Source of the DNA: Saussurea involucrata
Taxonomy: Eukaryota > Streptophyta > Magnoliopsida > Asterales > Asteraceae
Assembly: GCA_033807775.1 (NCBI GenBank)
Contig: CM066317.1
Location: 32,863,870-32,927,869 of the forward strand
Direction of reading: 5' to 3'
Length of the DNA: 64,000 nt
This document shows, in pieces, positions 32,468-43,009 of this stretch. Position 1 is the first letter of the stretch, and every line of letters starts with the position of its first letter. Under the pieces are notes generated by a model, which did no database searches, was not told the origin of the DNA, and saw nothing but the letters and a program-made list of their open reading frames with translations. Made by a program: the position numbers and the translations under genes.

Positions 32468-34621
32468 TTAGTGTACCTGACAAACCGACTTTTCAAGCAA
32501 GATCGTCAGATTGTCATCTTCAGCGATGCTTTTGCCTTTGCCTTTCTCAGCTCCAGAGGCTGAGGGCTTTGTCTTTGTCCGCTCTCCTGAAGGTTCATTT
32601 ATCGAGATTCCCTTAAGAACTTTGATCTTCGGAGCAGGTTTGACGATAAAGAAGTCATCGTCATCTTCGTCATCATCATAATCATTCTTTGGAGAAGAGG
32701 ATGGTTCATCATCAGGGATGTCGACGGCTTCATCATCTTCTGCTTCAGATTCGGTTTTATCAGCTTCTTCTTCGAGTTGCTCCCCCTCAGATACAGAGGC
32801 GAGCTTCTCGGTTTCCTCAGGGTTTTCATCTCCCTGAGGTCCAGCGCTGGTTTCTTCAGCATCCTTCTCTCCCCTGATAGATTCATCATGGGAAAGGTCT
32901 TCAGCGCTCTTGGAGAGATCTTCAGCGCTCTTCTCCCCCTCTTTTTCATGATGACTGGGGGAGGAATGGGTTGATTCAGCAGCGTTGGTAGGTTCTCTGT
33001 CTTCTTGGCCAGAGATACCTATCAAATCTTCAATCTTTGCTATTCTGTCTTGAAGGCCAGAGATAGCAGGATTGATCTTTTCCAGCTCAGTGCGATCCGC
33101 CGCTGTGAAATTGTCAGATGCAGGGACAGGGGCAGGAGCAGGAGTATTCGCTTTGTGTAGTAGCTGCTCGATCATCGATTTCATCGAACTAACATCGGTC
33201 TTTACAGAGCCTAAGTCAGTCTTTACAGTAGACATATCTCCCTCTAGTTGTCCAACCGATGTCTTCAGCGTTGTGACCTCGCTGGACATGGATGAAACTG
33301 AATTTTTGAGAGAGGTGTAGTCTGTGTAGATGTCAGCGAGCACCTTGGCGAAGTCGCTGAGAGTGTTATCAACTTGCTTCAAGTCATCTGTGGAAGCCTT
33401 CTTCTCCACCACCGTTGTCAGCTTGTTCAGATTCTCTCCAGCGTTTGTTACAGCTGTAGAGTTATTAGAAAGAGTGGTGGTGAGATCTGTCAGCGTTGTC
33501 TCCATAGCTTTCAGAGAGGCATTGATGTCTCCCAAATTAGGACATGTAACATATAAAAACTTGTGAACATAGGAAAGCTCAGAAGTTTGGGGTTTAGTCA
33601 CAATGTTTATGGGTTGGTGTGTACCTGCAGGAGGATTGATGAACTCGTCAAAATTACGGGTTCCTGAAAAGTGTTCCATGTCATCTTCAAAAGTGCCCAT
33701 GGATTGTCCTGCAGGTCCTGTCTTCATCATTCCTGGAGAATCAGCTTTAGGTTCCGTAGAAATGATGGCAGCTCCAGCGAGATTTGGAGTAGAGACCAAA
33801 TGAGTAGAGGGAGGAGCGAAGGATAAGAATGGGGGTTGGGTTCTGAGTTCAGCGTTGGATTCGCTGACAATCACTTCATCAGTCTTTTGAGAGACTGAAG
33901 GAGGTTGGGTAGGTTCCAAGTTTGTAACCTCAGCGTTTAGAGACACTGAAGTTGGGATGGAATGGATGGATTGTTCAGGTGTGGCAGAACGTACCACTGA
34001 ACGTTCCTTCAGCTCTGCAGGAAGAGCTGAGGAGTCTTCAGCATGAGATTGATGGGGTTACTCCTTTGTTTTCTTGATCCTTTTAGAACCAAGTGGGGTA
34101 GAAGAATGTTTCCTTTTCTTAGAAGGAGTGGATTTTTGGTAGAAAAATGCAATGATGGCTTCCCTGTCTGAGTTTTTCTTGGGGTCAGGGAGGGGAACGA
34201 ATGGTTTTTCCTTGGTAGCGATGGGAAGGCTGAGAGCTTTGCGAATAATGGCAGGGGTGATCTTCATGGTGCCATATTCGATATCGCAGAGGATGCAATC
34301 GATTGTTTTGGAGGGGTCTTTGGCTGAAGGTAGTTGAGAGTGTATGGCTGAGTACCAGAATTGTGAGAGCAAAAGCTGATGAGCAGGAGGTGTTATGGTC
34401 AGGGCTGTGGAGATGCAGCAGTTCTTTAGGAATTTCACAGCATCATCTAGATGTGTGACTTGCTTTCGAGGAGGAAACTCGAGAAGCGCATAGAGGTTGT
34501 TCACCTTAGTCCAATCCAGTTTGTCAAGGGCAAACTTGACTTAAGGAACCTTGAGGATGTCCACTTCCTCAGAATCAACGGAGATGTTCTCAGCGGTAGC
34601 AGGAATGTCAGACGAAGCCAT
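32468..34621 (-). pseudogene. N-terminal and coiled-coil part of element B accessory protein
   Basis: A single frame from ATG 34621 (MASSDIP) to the stop at 32468, interrupted by two in-frame TAA codons (34541-34543 and 34058-34060). Order: the N-terminal domain with HQLLLSQFW (34504-34058), a basic KRIKKTK segment, a Ser/Pro/Glu linker, and a clear coiled coil of about 120 residues (about 33540-33150; SSEVTTLKTSVGQLEGDMST). Then come an acidic Glu/Asp tail (YDDDEDDDDFF) and a Lys-rich end. It matches the accessory region of element C in order and position. No membrane segment or signal peptide is seen. Function unknown; nucleic-acid-associated or regulatory is only a guess. Confidence 0.7.
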
Positions 34622-35611
34622 TTCTCTGTATTATCAGTTCAACCAAAGATGTTAACAAATAAGAATTATCTTAATGTGGAAAGATTTTCCATTAAGATGG
34701 TTCAAATTTTATTCATTTCATTCAGACACAAATGTCTTAATGAAGATTAAGGTTTTTCTTGATTTTAAGAAATGAAATGTAAACCCATTTATTCTTGTTA
34801 TCCAGTTTTCTATGAAGAATTAGATTATGGAAACGAATGAAGAACAAGTTTAAGATTTTCGCATTTAAACTTGAAGAACAACCATGAAATGGTTGTGTTC
34901 ATAAAACCATGAAAGAAAATGATTTCATTTTAAGAAGTTCTTTTGTTTGATCTTGTTAAAACAAGGAAAAGATCAGAAACAAGTTATACGCATTTGGTAA
35001 TAAATAAGAACATATTAACCTTGATGTTTGATGAAGAAGATGATGAACAGTTCTTGAAGTTTTTGAAAGCACAAATGCAACAGTGAATTCTTTCTTGCGG
35101 AGGAAGATTGATCGCGTAAAGAAAAATATAAACTACGAGTTTGTTTATATAGAGAGATTAGAGAGAGAAAATCTTGAGCGGGAAAAGATTTTCATCATGA
35201 CACGGACACGTGTTTGCATTTGATTGGAAGTTTGAACGAGACGTGCAAACGTGTGTCAGGAAGAGAAAACGTGCCGGGGTTTATCCGTTGCAATGACGTC
35301 ACAACTGTCCTTTCATATTCTTTTAGGATGTCTCTGAGGTTTTGAAAAACTCTGGGACTCTTTTATAAACATGAATCACTGAATGAAAATATCAGTGATG
35401 GTTTTAAGAAATTTCAAAATATCGCTGTTAAGGAAGAGATATTCAGCGATGCATTTTGTTTTGAAATCTTGCATTTTCATGCGATTGTCAGAGAGAGAAA
35501 AACATACCTTGATATCAGCTTTAACCAAGTTTTATTCAGAGAGAAGATGATTGAATAGGTTATACGAGTTGATTTTATCCTATCGCTGATCAATGTGAAC
35601 CGTTTAGGATT
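34622..35611 (-). promoter_or_regulatory. candidate internal promoter and leader intron of element B accessory ORF
   Basis: Non-coding DNA between the pol stop (35612) and the accessory ATG (34621). On the minus strand it holds a palindromic TGACGTCA (35294-35301), three more ACGT cores (35241, 35249, 35269), a G-box CACGTG (35207-35212) and a CCAAT (35222-35227). A TATA box TATATAAAC follows at about 35143-35152. Downstream is a leader-like CT/CA-rich stretch ending AAG/GTTAAT (intron start 35019). A good acceptor, ...CTGATAATACAG ending at 34626, lies five bases before the ATG, defining a possible 394-nt 5'-UTR intron. All inferred from sequence. Confidence 0.5.
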
Positions 35612-37363
35612 TTACCCTTCAAAGTTCAGCATTCCAAGCTCGCTGATGAGAAAGTTGAATCTTGTCTCATCAAGAGGTTTGGTAAATAAATCAGCTAACT
35701 GATAATCAGTTGGGATAAAATTAAGTTCTATATCACCATTCATCACATGATCTCTGATAAAATGATATCTGATTTCTATATGTTTGGTCTTTGAATGTAG
35801 TACTGGATTGTTTGCTATAGCGATGGCACTTGTGCTGTCGCAATAGATTGGAATTTTGGAGAGCTGAAGATCATAGTCTAGTAGCTGATTTCTCATCCAC
35901 AAGACTTGAGAACAACAACTTCCAGCAGCTACATATTCAGCTTCAGCTGTGGAAATGGACACTGAATTTTGCTTTTTACTTGTCCAACTTACCAGCTTTC
36001 CATCCAGGAGCTGACATCCTCCTGTGGTGCTTTTCCTATCCAATTTGCAACCTGAAAAATCACTATCTGAATAGGCGGTTAGATCGAATCCTGAATCTTT
36101 GGGATACCAAAGACCTAGGTTCGCTGTACCCTTAAGGTATCGAAAGATTCGCTTTACAGCTTTCATATGAGATAGCATAGGTTCAGCTTGATATCGTGCA
36201 CACAAACATGTTGCATACATAATATCGGGTCGGCTAGCTGTAAGATACAAGAGAGAGCCGATCATCCCACGGTACAGCGTGACATTAACAGGTATTCCCT
36301 TTGAATCCTTGTCAAGTGTCAGCGGTGGTGCCATAGGGGTTTTCATAGCTGAACTATGAGTTAAATCAAATTTCTTCAGCATATCTTTAACATACTTTCC
36401 CTGATTGATAAAAGTTCTTTTTTCAGTTTGCTTAATCTGAAGACCAAGGAAATATGTTAGTTCACCCATAATGCTCATTTTATACTCATCTTTCATTCTA
36501 TCAGCGAAACGAGTACAAAGCTCAGGGTTAGTAGAACCAAATATAATGTCATCAACATATATTTGAACTAGAATGATATGACCTTTCACTTTTCTGAAAA
36601 ATAGAGTTTTGTCAATCTTACCTCGCTCAAATTTTTCAATATGGAGATAAGTAGAAAGAGTGTCATACCATGCACGAGGAGCTTGCTTCAAGCCATAAAG
36701 TGCCTTATCCAGTTTATAAACATAACCTGGACGCTTAGAATCTGAGAATCCTGGAGGTTGTTCCACATACACTTCTTCATTCAGCTTTCCATTCAGAAAC
36801 GCTGACTTAACATCCATCTGATGTACTTTGAAGTTTTTGTGTACAACATATGCTAAGAATAGACGAATAGATTCAAGTCTTGCTACTGGAGCAAATGTTT
36901 CGTCATAATCTATACCTTCCTCTTGTCTGTATCCCTGAGCAACAAGACGAGCTTTGTTGCGGGTTACAGTACCATGTTCGTCCAACTTGCTTCGATAGAC
37001 CCATTTAGTGCCTATTACTGTTTTATCAGTTGGTCTCCGAACAAGTTTCCAAACTTTGTTTCTTTCGAATTCAGTCAGCTCTTCTTGCATTGCGCTGACC
37101 CAGTTTGGATCTTTGAGGGCATCATCTATTTTCTTTGGTTCAGTTAGAGAAATAAAGTTAACAAATAAACAAATATTACCTGCACTTCGTCGAGTATGAA
37201 CACCAGTGTTAGGATCACCAAGAATTTGATCAATTGGGTGATTTATGGTCCATCGCTGAGCCGGAGCATAAGTCGCTGACTCATCTTGAACTGGAGGAGC
37301 TGAAGATGAGGCTTCAACTACTTCTGGAGTTTCAGTTAAGAGAGGAATACTTGCATTTGTCAT
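35612..37363 (-). CDS. RT-RNase H frame of element B
   Basis: 583 codons uninterrupted, from ATG 37363 (internal to the ancestral pol frame) to the natural stop. It contains the Copia RT signature (WVYRSKLDEHG, QMDVKSAFLNG, QPPGF, YGLKQAPRAWY, YVDD) and then RNase H (YSDSDFSGCKLDRKSTTG, LYCDS-type DSTSAIAIANNP, KHIEIRYHFIRD, DYQLADLFTKPLDE). Full-length for the family at its C-terminus. The best-preserved coding block of the nested complex. Confidence 0.95.
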   Translation of the reverse strand: MTNASIPLLTETPEVVEASSSAPPVQDESATYAPAQRWTINHPIDQILGDPNTGVHTRRSAGNICLFVNFISLTEPKKIDDALKDPNWVSAMQEELTEFERNKVWKLVRRPTDKTVIGTKWVYRSKLDEHGTVTRNKARLVAQGYRQEEGIDYDETFAPVARLESIRLFLAYVVHKNFKVHQMDVKSAFLNGKLNEEVYVEQPPGFSDSKRPGYVYKLDKALYGLKQAPRAWYDTLSTYLHIEKFERGKIDKTLFFRKVKGHIILVQIYVDDIIFGSTNPELCTRFADRMKDEYKMSIMGELTYFLGLQIKQTEKRTFINQGKYVKDMLKKFDLTHSSAMKTPMAPPLTLDKDSKGIPVNVTLYRGMIGSLLYLTASRPDIMYATCLCARYQAEPMLSHMKAVKRIFRYLKGTANLGLWYPKDSGFDLTAYSDSDFSGCKLDRKSTTGGCQLLDGKLVSWTSKKQNSVSISTAEAEYVAAGSCCSQVLWMRNQLLDYDLQLSKIPIYCDSTSAIAIANNPVLHSKTKHIEIRYHFIRDHVMNGDIELNFIPTDYQLADLFTKPLDETRFNFLISELGMLNFEG

Positions 37364-38888
37364 TTCATTTACTGATTGCTGAGAGATAGATGGAATGTCT
37401 GAGGCATTTGGTTCAGCGGTAGGTATAGTGTTTATAGGAACAACTGAGACCCATGATGTTTCAGCTTCACTATTCTACATGTTTGGAATGATAGAACTAT
37501 CATCTTCTACTGGATGAGCATGAGGAGTGGGAATATCTTCTGAATCACCAAGATGAGAAAACATCCATTGATTCAGTTCTTCAGTATCACCGGACGGTTT
37601 AGAGTTCGCTGAACGGGATTCGTCAAACATGACGTGAATAGTTTCTTCTACAGTTTGTCTTCTACGATTGAAGACTCTGAAGGCTTTGGAAACTGAGGAG
37701 TATCCAAGAAAGATTCCATCATTAGCCTTAGGATCAGACTTTCCAAGAGCATCTCTGTTGTTCAGTATGAAACACTGACATCCAAAGATGTGAAGAAAGC
37801 CGATTGAAGGCTTTCTCCCATGAAAGAGTTCATAGGCTGTCTTTTTGAATCTTTTTACTATCAGCGACCTGTTTTGCGTAAAACAAGCAGTGTTGACAGC
37901 TTCTGCCCAAAACTGAGTAGGCAGGTGAGAATCGCTGAGCATTGAACGTGCAGCTTCAATAATTGTTCTATTTCTTCTTTCAGCGACTCCATTTTGTTGC
38001 TGTGCTCTCACTGAAGAGAAGTTGTGAGAAATACCCTTACTTCTCAAGGAAGGAATCAAGAGAACTGTTTTTGAATTCAGTCCCATGATCACTCCTTATT
38101 GAGCGAACGGTCAGATTGTTCAGGGTTTCCATCTTCCGAACAAAAGTGATGAGTTCTTCAGGGGTGTCACTCTTAGAACGGAGAAACATTACCCAAGTGA
38201 AGCGAAAGAATTCATCAACTATGACCAGCGTATATTTCTTTCCAGTGATGGATTGTTTGTTAACAGGGCTAAACAAATCCATATGGAGTAGTTGTAGAGG
38301 AGATGACACTGAAGAAACTTGCTTAGATTTAAAGCTTGCTTTGGTCTGCTTCCCTTTTTCACACGCTGAACATAAAGACTCTTTGGCGTATGAATGCTGA
38401 TGTAGACCAGTGACTAACTCTTTTGAAGAAAGAGTGTTCAATGTCTTGAAATTTAGATGAGATAGCCTCTTATGCCATAGCCAGTTGACATCAGATGAGG
38501 CCTTTGAGAAGAAACAGGAGTTCTCAGTGGTTGTTGAGTCCATGTTTATTACATAAACATTTTCCAAACGATAACCGCTGAGAGCTATCTTCTCCTTTTT
38601 GTCAGCGACAAAGCAGGATTCCTTAGTAAAGATTACTTTGTTATCCATGTCGCAAAGCTGACTGATGCTTAGAAGATTATGCTTCAGCCCTTCAACATAT
38701 GCGACTCTTCTGAAGGAGGTTGTACCATTTGGAAGTACACCATACCCTCGGGTATGTCCTTTTCCATTTCCACCGAAAGTTACAGAGGGACCCTTCTCTT
38801 CCTTGTATTCAGCGAGCAGGCTTTTCTTTCCAGTCATGTGTCTAGAGCATCCGCTATCAAGATACCAGATACCATTCTTAACCTGCAA
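35612..38888 (-). pseudogene. Pol of element B (protease, integrase, RT, RNase H)
   Basis: Pol frame beginning at the TTGCAG junction (38888) and ending at a natural stop at 35612. Protease WYLDSGCSRHMTG lies at the start. The GAG-pre-integrase HKRLSH/CSAC block and the integrase D (LLHMD) and D (IRSDHGTEF) precede a one-base frameshift near 38040. The E motif (NGVAERRN) and the integrase C-terminus are at 38092-37475, ended by an in-frame TAG (37475-37477). RT and RNase H occupy 37363-35612, with IYVDDIIFGS, RPDIMYAT and STAEAEYVA. Only the frameshift and the TAG break it; catalytic residues look intact. Confidence 0.93.
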
Positions 38889-38918
38889 TACAAAGGAAGA
38901 TTAGTTTTTCTTGGGTAC
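38883..38918 (-). other. gag-pol junction segment of element B (GTACCC...TTGCAG)
   Basis: 36-nt segment beginning GTACCC right after a TGG codon, containing the gag stop TAA, and ending CTTCCTTTGTATTGCAG just before the pol frame. The same layout is seen in C (46466-46494) and D (62413-62443). Confidence 0.6.
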
Positions 38919-41321
38919 CCACTTAACCATGTATACACATTTGTCAGTGGAAGTAGTTGGAATGGAAGATTCAGCAGTCTTCGCAACATTTGAAGATTCA
39001 GCTTTGTCTTTCTTCACTTTGGTTAATTTCTTAACCTCAGTGGTAGGATTCACCTTGACCTGATTTGCACCAGGGTTGGTCTTCTTTGCCTTGGGGGCAA
39101 TCTTCACCTTAGCTGTCTTTTCAGCTTTGGTGGCTGTGGGACACTTACTAGCAATATGATCGGTAAGTCCACAGTGATAACATTTCCTATAACTAAAAAT
39201 AGTTCTAGGACCATTTGAATGCTGAGCTTTTAATTTAGAATTAGAAGTGCCAGCACCAAGTAAGCTATTGGTTTTAGAAATGGGACGAACATTCAGTTCT
39301 TCAGATTTCTTACCAAGGACATCCACTCTGAGTCTAGGAGTAGATCGCTGAATAGATCCAGAGATCTGCTTCCTTGATCCAGAGGGATGAGCCACTGAAG
39401 CTTTAGAAGCATTCATCTTTGGTACTAAGGTACCCTTCTGAGGATTCTGGTAAATAACAATTCATTTACCTTTGTCTTTAGAGACAAAGGTAGGTTTTGA
39501 ATAAACCATTTTCTCCTTGCCTTTTGAGGAGGTAGAAGTTTCCTCAGGGATTGGTGTAACGGACGAGGAGCACTGAGAAGATGAAGTATCAGCGACTGAG
39601 GATACGAACGTTCCAAATTTAAGCATTGAACGCTCAGTGGTTGGTTTTGGAGTATCATATTTGTAACCCAAACCACGTTTATCACTCAGGGGAATCTGAG
39701 ACTTTATTATCTCAGTGATCTTTGTTGAAGAATTACACCATCCTTCAACAGTAGCTTTTTCAGCTTTTAATGCAGCGATAGCTTCTACTCGTTCGATTTT
39801 AACTAACTGATTTAAATATACTTGATCTTTAAAATCTTCTTCAATTTTAGAAAGCTTTTCTATTTGAAGGTGACAGTTTTTAAGCTTTTCAGCGAGATCA
39901 AGGTTTTGGTTTTCAACCACAGTTTTGCCGTTCATGGCTTCGTATAAACTTCTAGTCAAGAGATTGATCTTATGGAGACTATCAGCTTCATCAATATTTG
40001 CAATATTGGTAAAGAAAGAAGGTGATACCTGAATAGCAGAGGTTGAAGTGGAGGGAATGTCTGAGCTTTCTTCTTCTTCTTCTTCAATCTTGGCCATGAG
40101 ACATAGATTTGCTTCATCATCTTCAGAGTCAGATGATGATGCTTCTTCATCAGAAGCAGCCCAATCATAGTCAGCCATCAGGCCTTTATTCTTCTTCTTA
40201 AAGCTTTTCAGCTTAGCATATTTTTCTTTCAGCTTTGAATATTTGTCATCTTTATTCCTTGGAACAAAGGGTTTCTTTGTAAAAGCTGAGGGTCTAGAAA
40301 CTTTCTTAGACCTGCACTCGTTAGTGAAATGTCCTGTCTTTTCGCAGTTAAAACAAGTAGCAGTAGCCTTATCAAAAAAAGCTGATGATCTAGGTTTGTC
40401 AGTTATGGAAAGAGGTTTGTTCTTTCTAAACATTTTCTTTTTGTCAAATCTCCTGAACTTCTTAGTTAGGAGAGCCAAAGATTCATCATTATCTGAATAA
40501 CCAGAATCTGATGACCTTTCAGAGTTACTCTCTAACTCAGTGATAGTGACCGAGGGTCGCTGAGTAGAAGGTTCCTCTGAGATTAAAGCAACAGGGGTGC
40601 TTTTGGAATCTTTTACAAGATTCTTCTTAAGATGGATCGATTGCTCATGATTCAGCAACGTGCCATATAAGGTTGAAAGGGTCATTGATTTTAGATCCTT
40701 TGACAGATTGAGACACATAGCATAATTGTCCCAGCTTTCAGGTAAACATTCTAGAAACTTTGTCAGTACTTCAAAGTTAGAATATTCCTTACCAACGGTT
40801 TTCAGATCTATAATTAAACAATTAAAGCGTTGGTTAACTTCAGAGAGAGATTCATTCTTACCAGAAATGAAGCTTTCGTATTGTCTTACCAGGTTGATCT
40901 TTCTTGAGTCCTGGACTTCAGACGTTCCTTCATACTGAACACATATTATGTCCCACATGGCTTTTGATGTTTTCAGATTCATGACGGAATGGTAGACTTC
41001 GTCAGGAAGAGCCATGGATAGTATGGATCTGGCTTTTGTATCTATAGCCACTTTCTTCTTATCTTCGTCAGTCCATTGAAAGATTTCCTTAGGTACCAGC
41101 CTTTCTGGAATAGCAGGTCTATTCTCAACGGCTGGAACAACAGCATCAATTCTTACAGGGATGAATGGACCATTCTCGAGATAGTAAGGCATAGTAGGGT
41201 CTACACCTTCTAAGAAGAGTGTCATCCTATTTTTTCATAAGTTGAAGTTATCTTTGGAAAATCTAGGGGGTTTAGCAAGAGAACCATTGTCTATATAATT
41301 TGTGTTTGTGTTGGTGGCCAT
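38901..41321 (-). pseudogene. Gag of element B
   Basis: Structural protein of the particle. The true ATG is at 41321 (MATNTNTNYIDNGSLAKPP). An in-frame TGA at 41235-41237 stands where element C keeps Trp (HPQWKIRM), so TGG to TGA is likely. A long frame 41225-39462 follows: UBN2-like retro-gag domain, acidic Ser-rich linker, knuckle CFNCEKTGHFTNEC, then coiled-coil-like KLKNCHLQIEKLSKIEEDF. A second in-frame TGA at 39462-39464 precedes the tail 39416-38901, with knuckle CYHCGLTDHIASKC. Gag ends in KWVPKKN and TAA (38901-38903). Confidence 0.9.
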
Positions 41322-41387
41322 TTTCAGATAATAGCAAGGAAGAGAAATATCTTAGATTAGATCTTGTTTATGAGATTATACAAATCC

Positions 41388-41399
41388 GCTCTGATACCA
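41388..41399 (-). promoter_or_regulatory. primer-binding site of element B
   Basis: Minus strand TGGTATCAGAGC, just inside the 5' LTR (41402-42308); initiator tRNA-Met type. Confidence 0.95.
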
Positions 41400-41401
41400 C
41401 T

Positions 41402-42308
41402 TGTTGGTCCCGAAGGCCTATACAAGTTTGTAGAAGGGGGGGGGGGGTTGAATACAAACACACAGATTTTACTTTTCTAAATTGTTTATCGATAAATCAT
41501 TAACAATTTACAGCTTGTTGCAGAAACAGATAAGGAAATTACTAATAATAACCTTTCTTGAGATAAGAGATTGAACTTGTCCAGAGTTAGCAAGTTACTT
41601 CAAATGAAGTGGGTTCATCTCTTTATATACTGCATGCATTTAATGCAAGTCAGTATACACTTTACACGTGTCATCAGCTGGTTGGTTGCATGTCATTGAC
41701 CTTGGTTGACAACCTTAGTAGCCGCATGGATGAACAGTGTAGTATCAGAGTGGTTGTACGATTTCAGACAGTCGGAGGTTCTTTTCTGACATTTCGTACG
41801 GAGTCGTGCAAGGGGGGTTAAGACAAAAGTACTTTGTACGGAGGACTTCATGATCAACTTTCGTTGATTCAGAGCATTATCATTTTCTATTCAGCGAATG
41901 ATAAAGTTCAGCGATAGCTGAAGTCTTGTACTTGATACTTCACGTTGAGTGGACAAATATGAGTCTTCGCTGATCCGCATCAGTTCATTAGGAGACTTGT
42001 CGCTGGTTCTTGAGCTTGATCTTCGACTTCAGCGTAGAACCTTTTTTGACGTGAAACTTGTCTTCAGGGATCATAAGTAAACAACTAACTTATCAGCAAT
42101 CATCATAATGACTGAATAGACTCAGAGCATTAATGGTGAACAGTGTTCGCTGAATGTTTAATTTAAAGAGCGAGAGTTCCTATCAGCGGTACTGTAAGAT
42201 CTTAGTACTTATCAGCGATAGTGAAACTCTGATACATATTGTTTACTTACAATTTTCACTAAGTATAAGAGATGGTCATTATCAAATCACTGAGGGTTTG
42301 GATCAACA
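41402..42308 (-). repeat. 5' LTR of element B
   Basis: 907 bp, with a 12-G run near 41436-41447 and a TATA box (minus TATATAAAG) at about 41620-41629. Compared with the 3' LTR it lacks ~62 bp after GCAGAAACA and differs at about 13 bases. Confidence 0.95.
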
Positions 42309-43009
42309 ATTTCTCATAACTAAAAATTTAGAGAACTTTTTGATCATCCAAGGTTTTCATTGTGTTAAACACTGTTTTTAGGACATATTTGGAAATTTGT
42401 GTCCTGGAAAACTGTTTTGGAAATGGATTTTGTTCGTGACATACTCTTAGAGTGTCTAGTTTGGGCGACAAAGAATCTTTTGTGGAGTGAGCTCTTTGCC
42501 CATAAGACTTTCTTTCAGTATCCTTGTGTGTGCATTTGTACGTACAAATCCTTAAAGAAGACATTTAAGGTTGATCGACAGAGTTTTCGTATGAAATTTG
42601 CAGTGCTAGAGGATCCGGCTTACAGAGGCTCTGTTGAGCTCAGCAGAAGCTCTATGACCTTAAATTTCCTATAACTGAAGGCTCAAAAATCTTTTTGATC
42701 ATTTCTTGTTTGGAATGTCTTAAACAGTGTTTATAGGACGTATTTTGAAATTTGTGTCCTAGAAAATTGTTTTAAAAAAGGATTTGTACGAGTTACTTAC
42801 CTTTGGTTCTCTTTTGTTTGGCAAAAATACCTGACTTCTGTAGATATGGTTGATCAAATCTCTTCTTTTGCTCCCCCTTGAATGATCAACCTCTGTAGAT
42901 CAGTTCAAGGTCTCCTTCTGCTCCCCATTGACCTATGCTTGGATCAAATGAGATAAGTTGTGCACAGAACATGGGTCAAGGTTATTATCAAATCTTACTT
43001 ACAGAGGGT
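42309..43009 (-). other. element C non-coding region after pol, with direct repeat
   Basis: Two diverged direct copies, about 42320-42440 and 42667-42790. Both contain CTTTTTGATCAT, GTGTTTxTAGGAC(A/G)TATTT and GAAATTTGTGTCCT, with a period near 345 bp. Purine tracts (GGGGGAGC on the minus strand near 42871, GGGGAGC near 42922) follow the pol stop, as in the multiple-polypurine-tract zone of Sireviruses. No coding. Confidence 0.55.

Larger units (their letters stand above)
29861..42308 (-). mobile_element. Element B: Sirevirus-like Copia retrotransposon nested in C
   Basis: 12,448 bp on the minus strand. TG...CA LTRs at 41402-42308 (5') and 29861-30829 (3'), with a perfect ATTTC duplication (29856-29860, 42309-42313) inside element C. 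The tRNA-Met primer site, gag with CX2CX4HX4C knuckles, pol and a 3.5-kb accessory ORF region are all recognisable. Outside a 62-bp length difference the LTRs show about 13 substitutions (~1.4%), roughly half a million years at 1.3e-8 (inference). Several stops and at least one frameshift make this copy defective. Confidence 0.95.

Noticed and set aside
32342..32476. 135-nt intron joining the two accessory frames of B
   Set aside because: Donor and acceptor words exist but the joined frame meets a stop at once; a frameshift explains the break as well.
31096..34621. Envelope glycoprotein
   Set aside because: Position matches the Sirevirus 'env-like' ORF, but no signal peptide, membrane segment or cysteine-rich ectodomain is visible.
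38883..38918. True 29-36-nt micro-introns at gag-pol junctions
   Set aside because: Shorter than known plant introns; kept only as an acceptor/junction observation.
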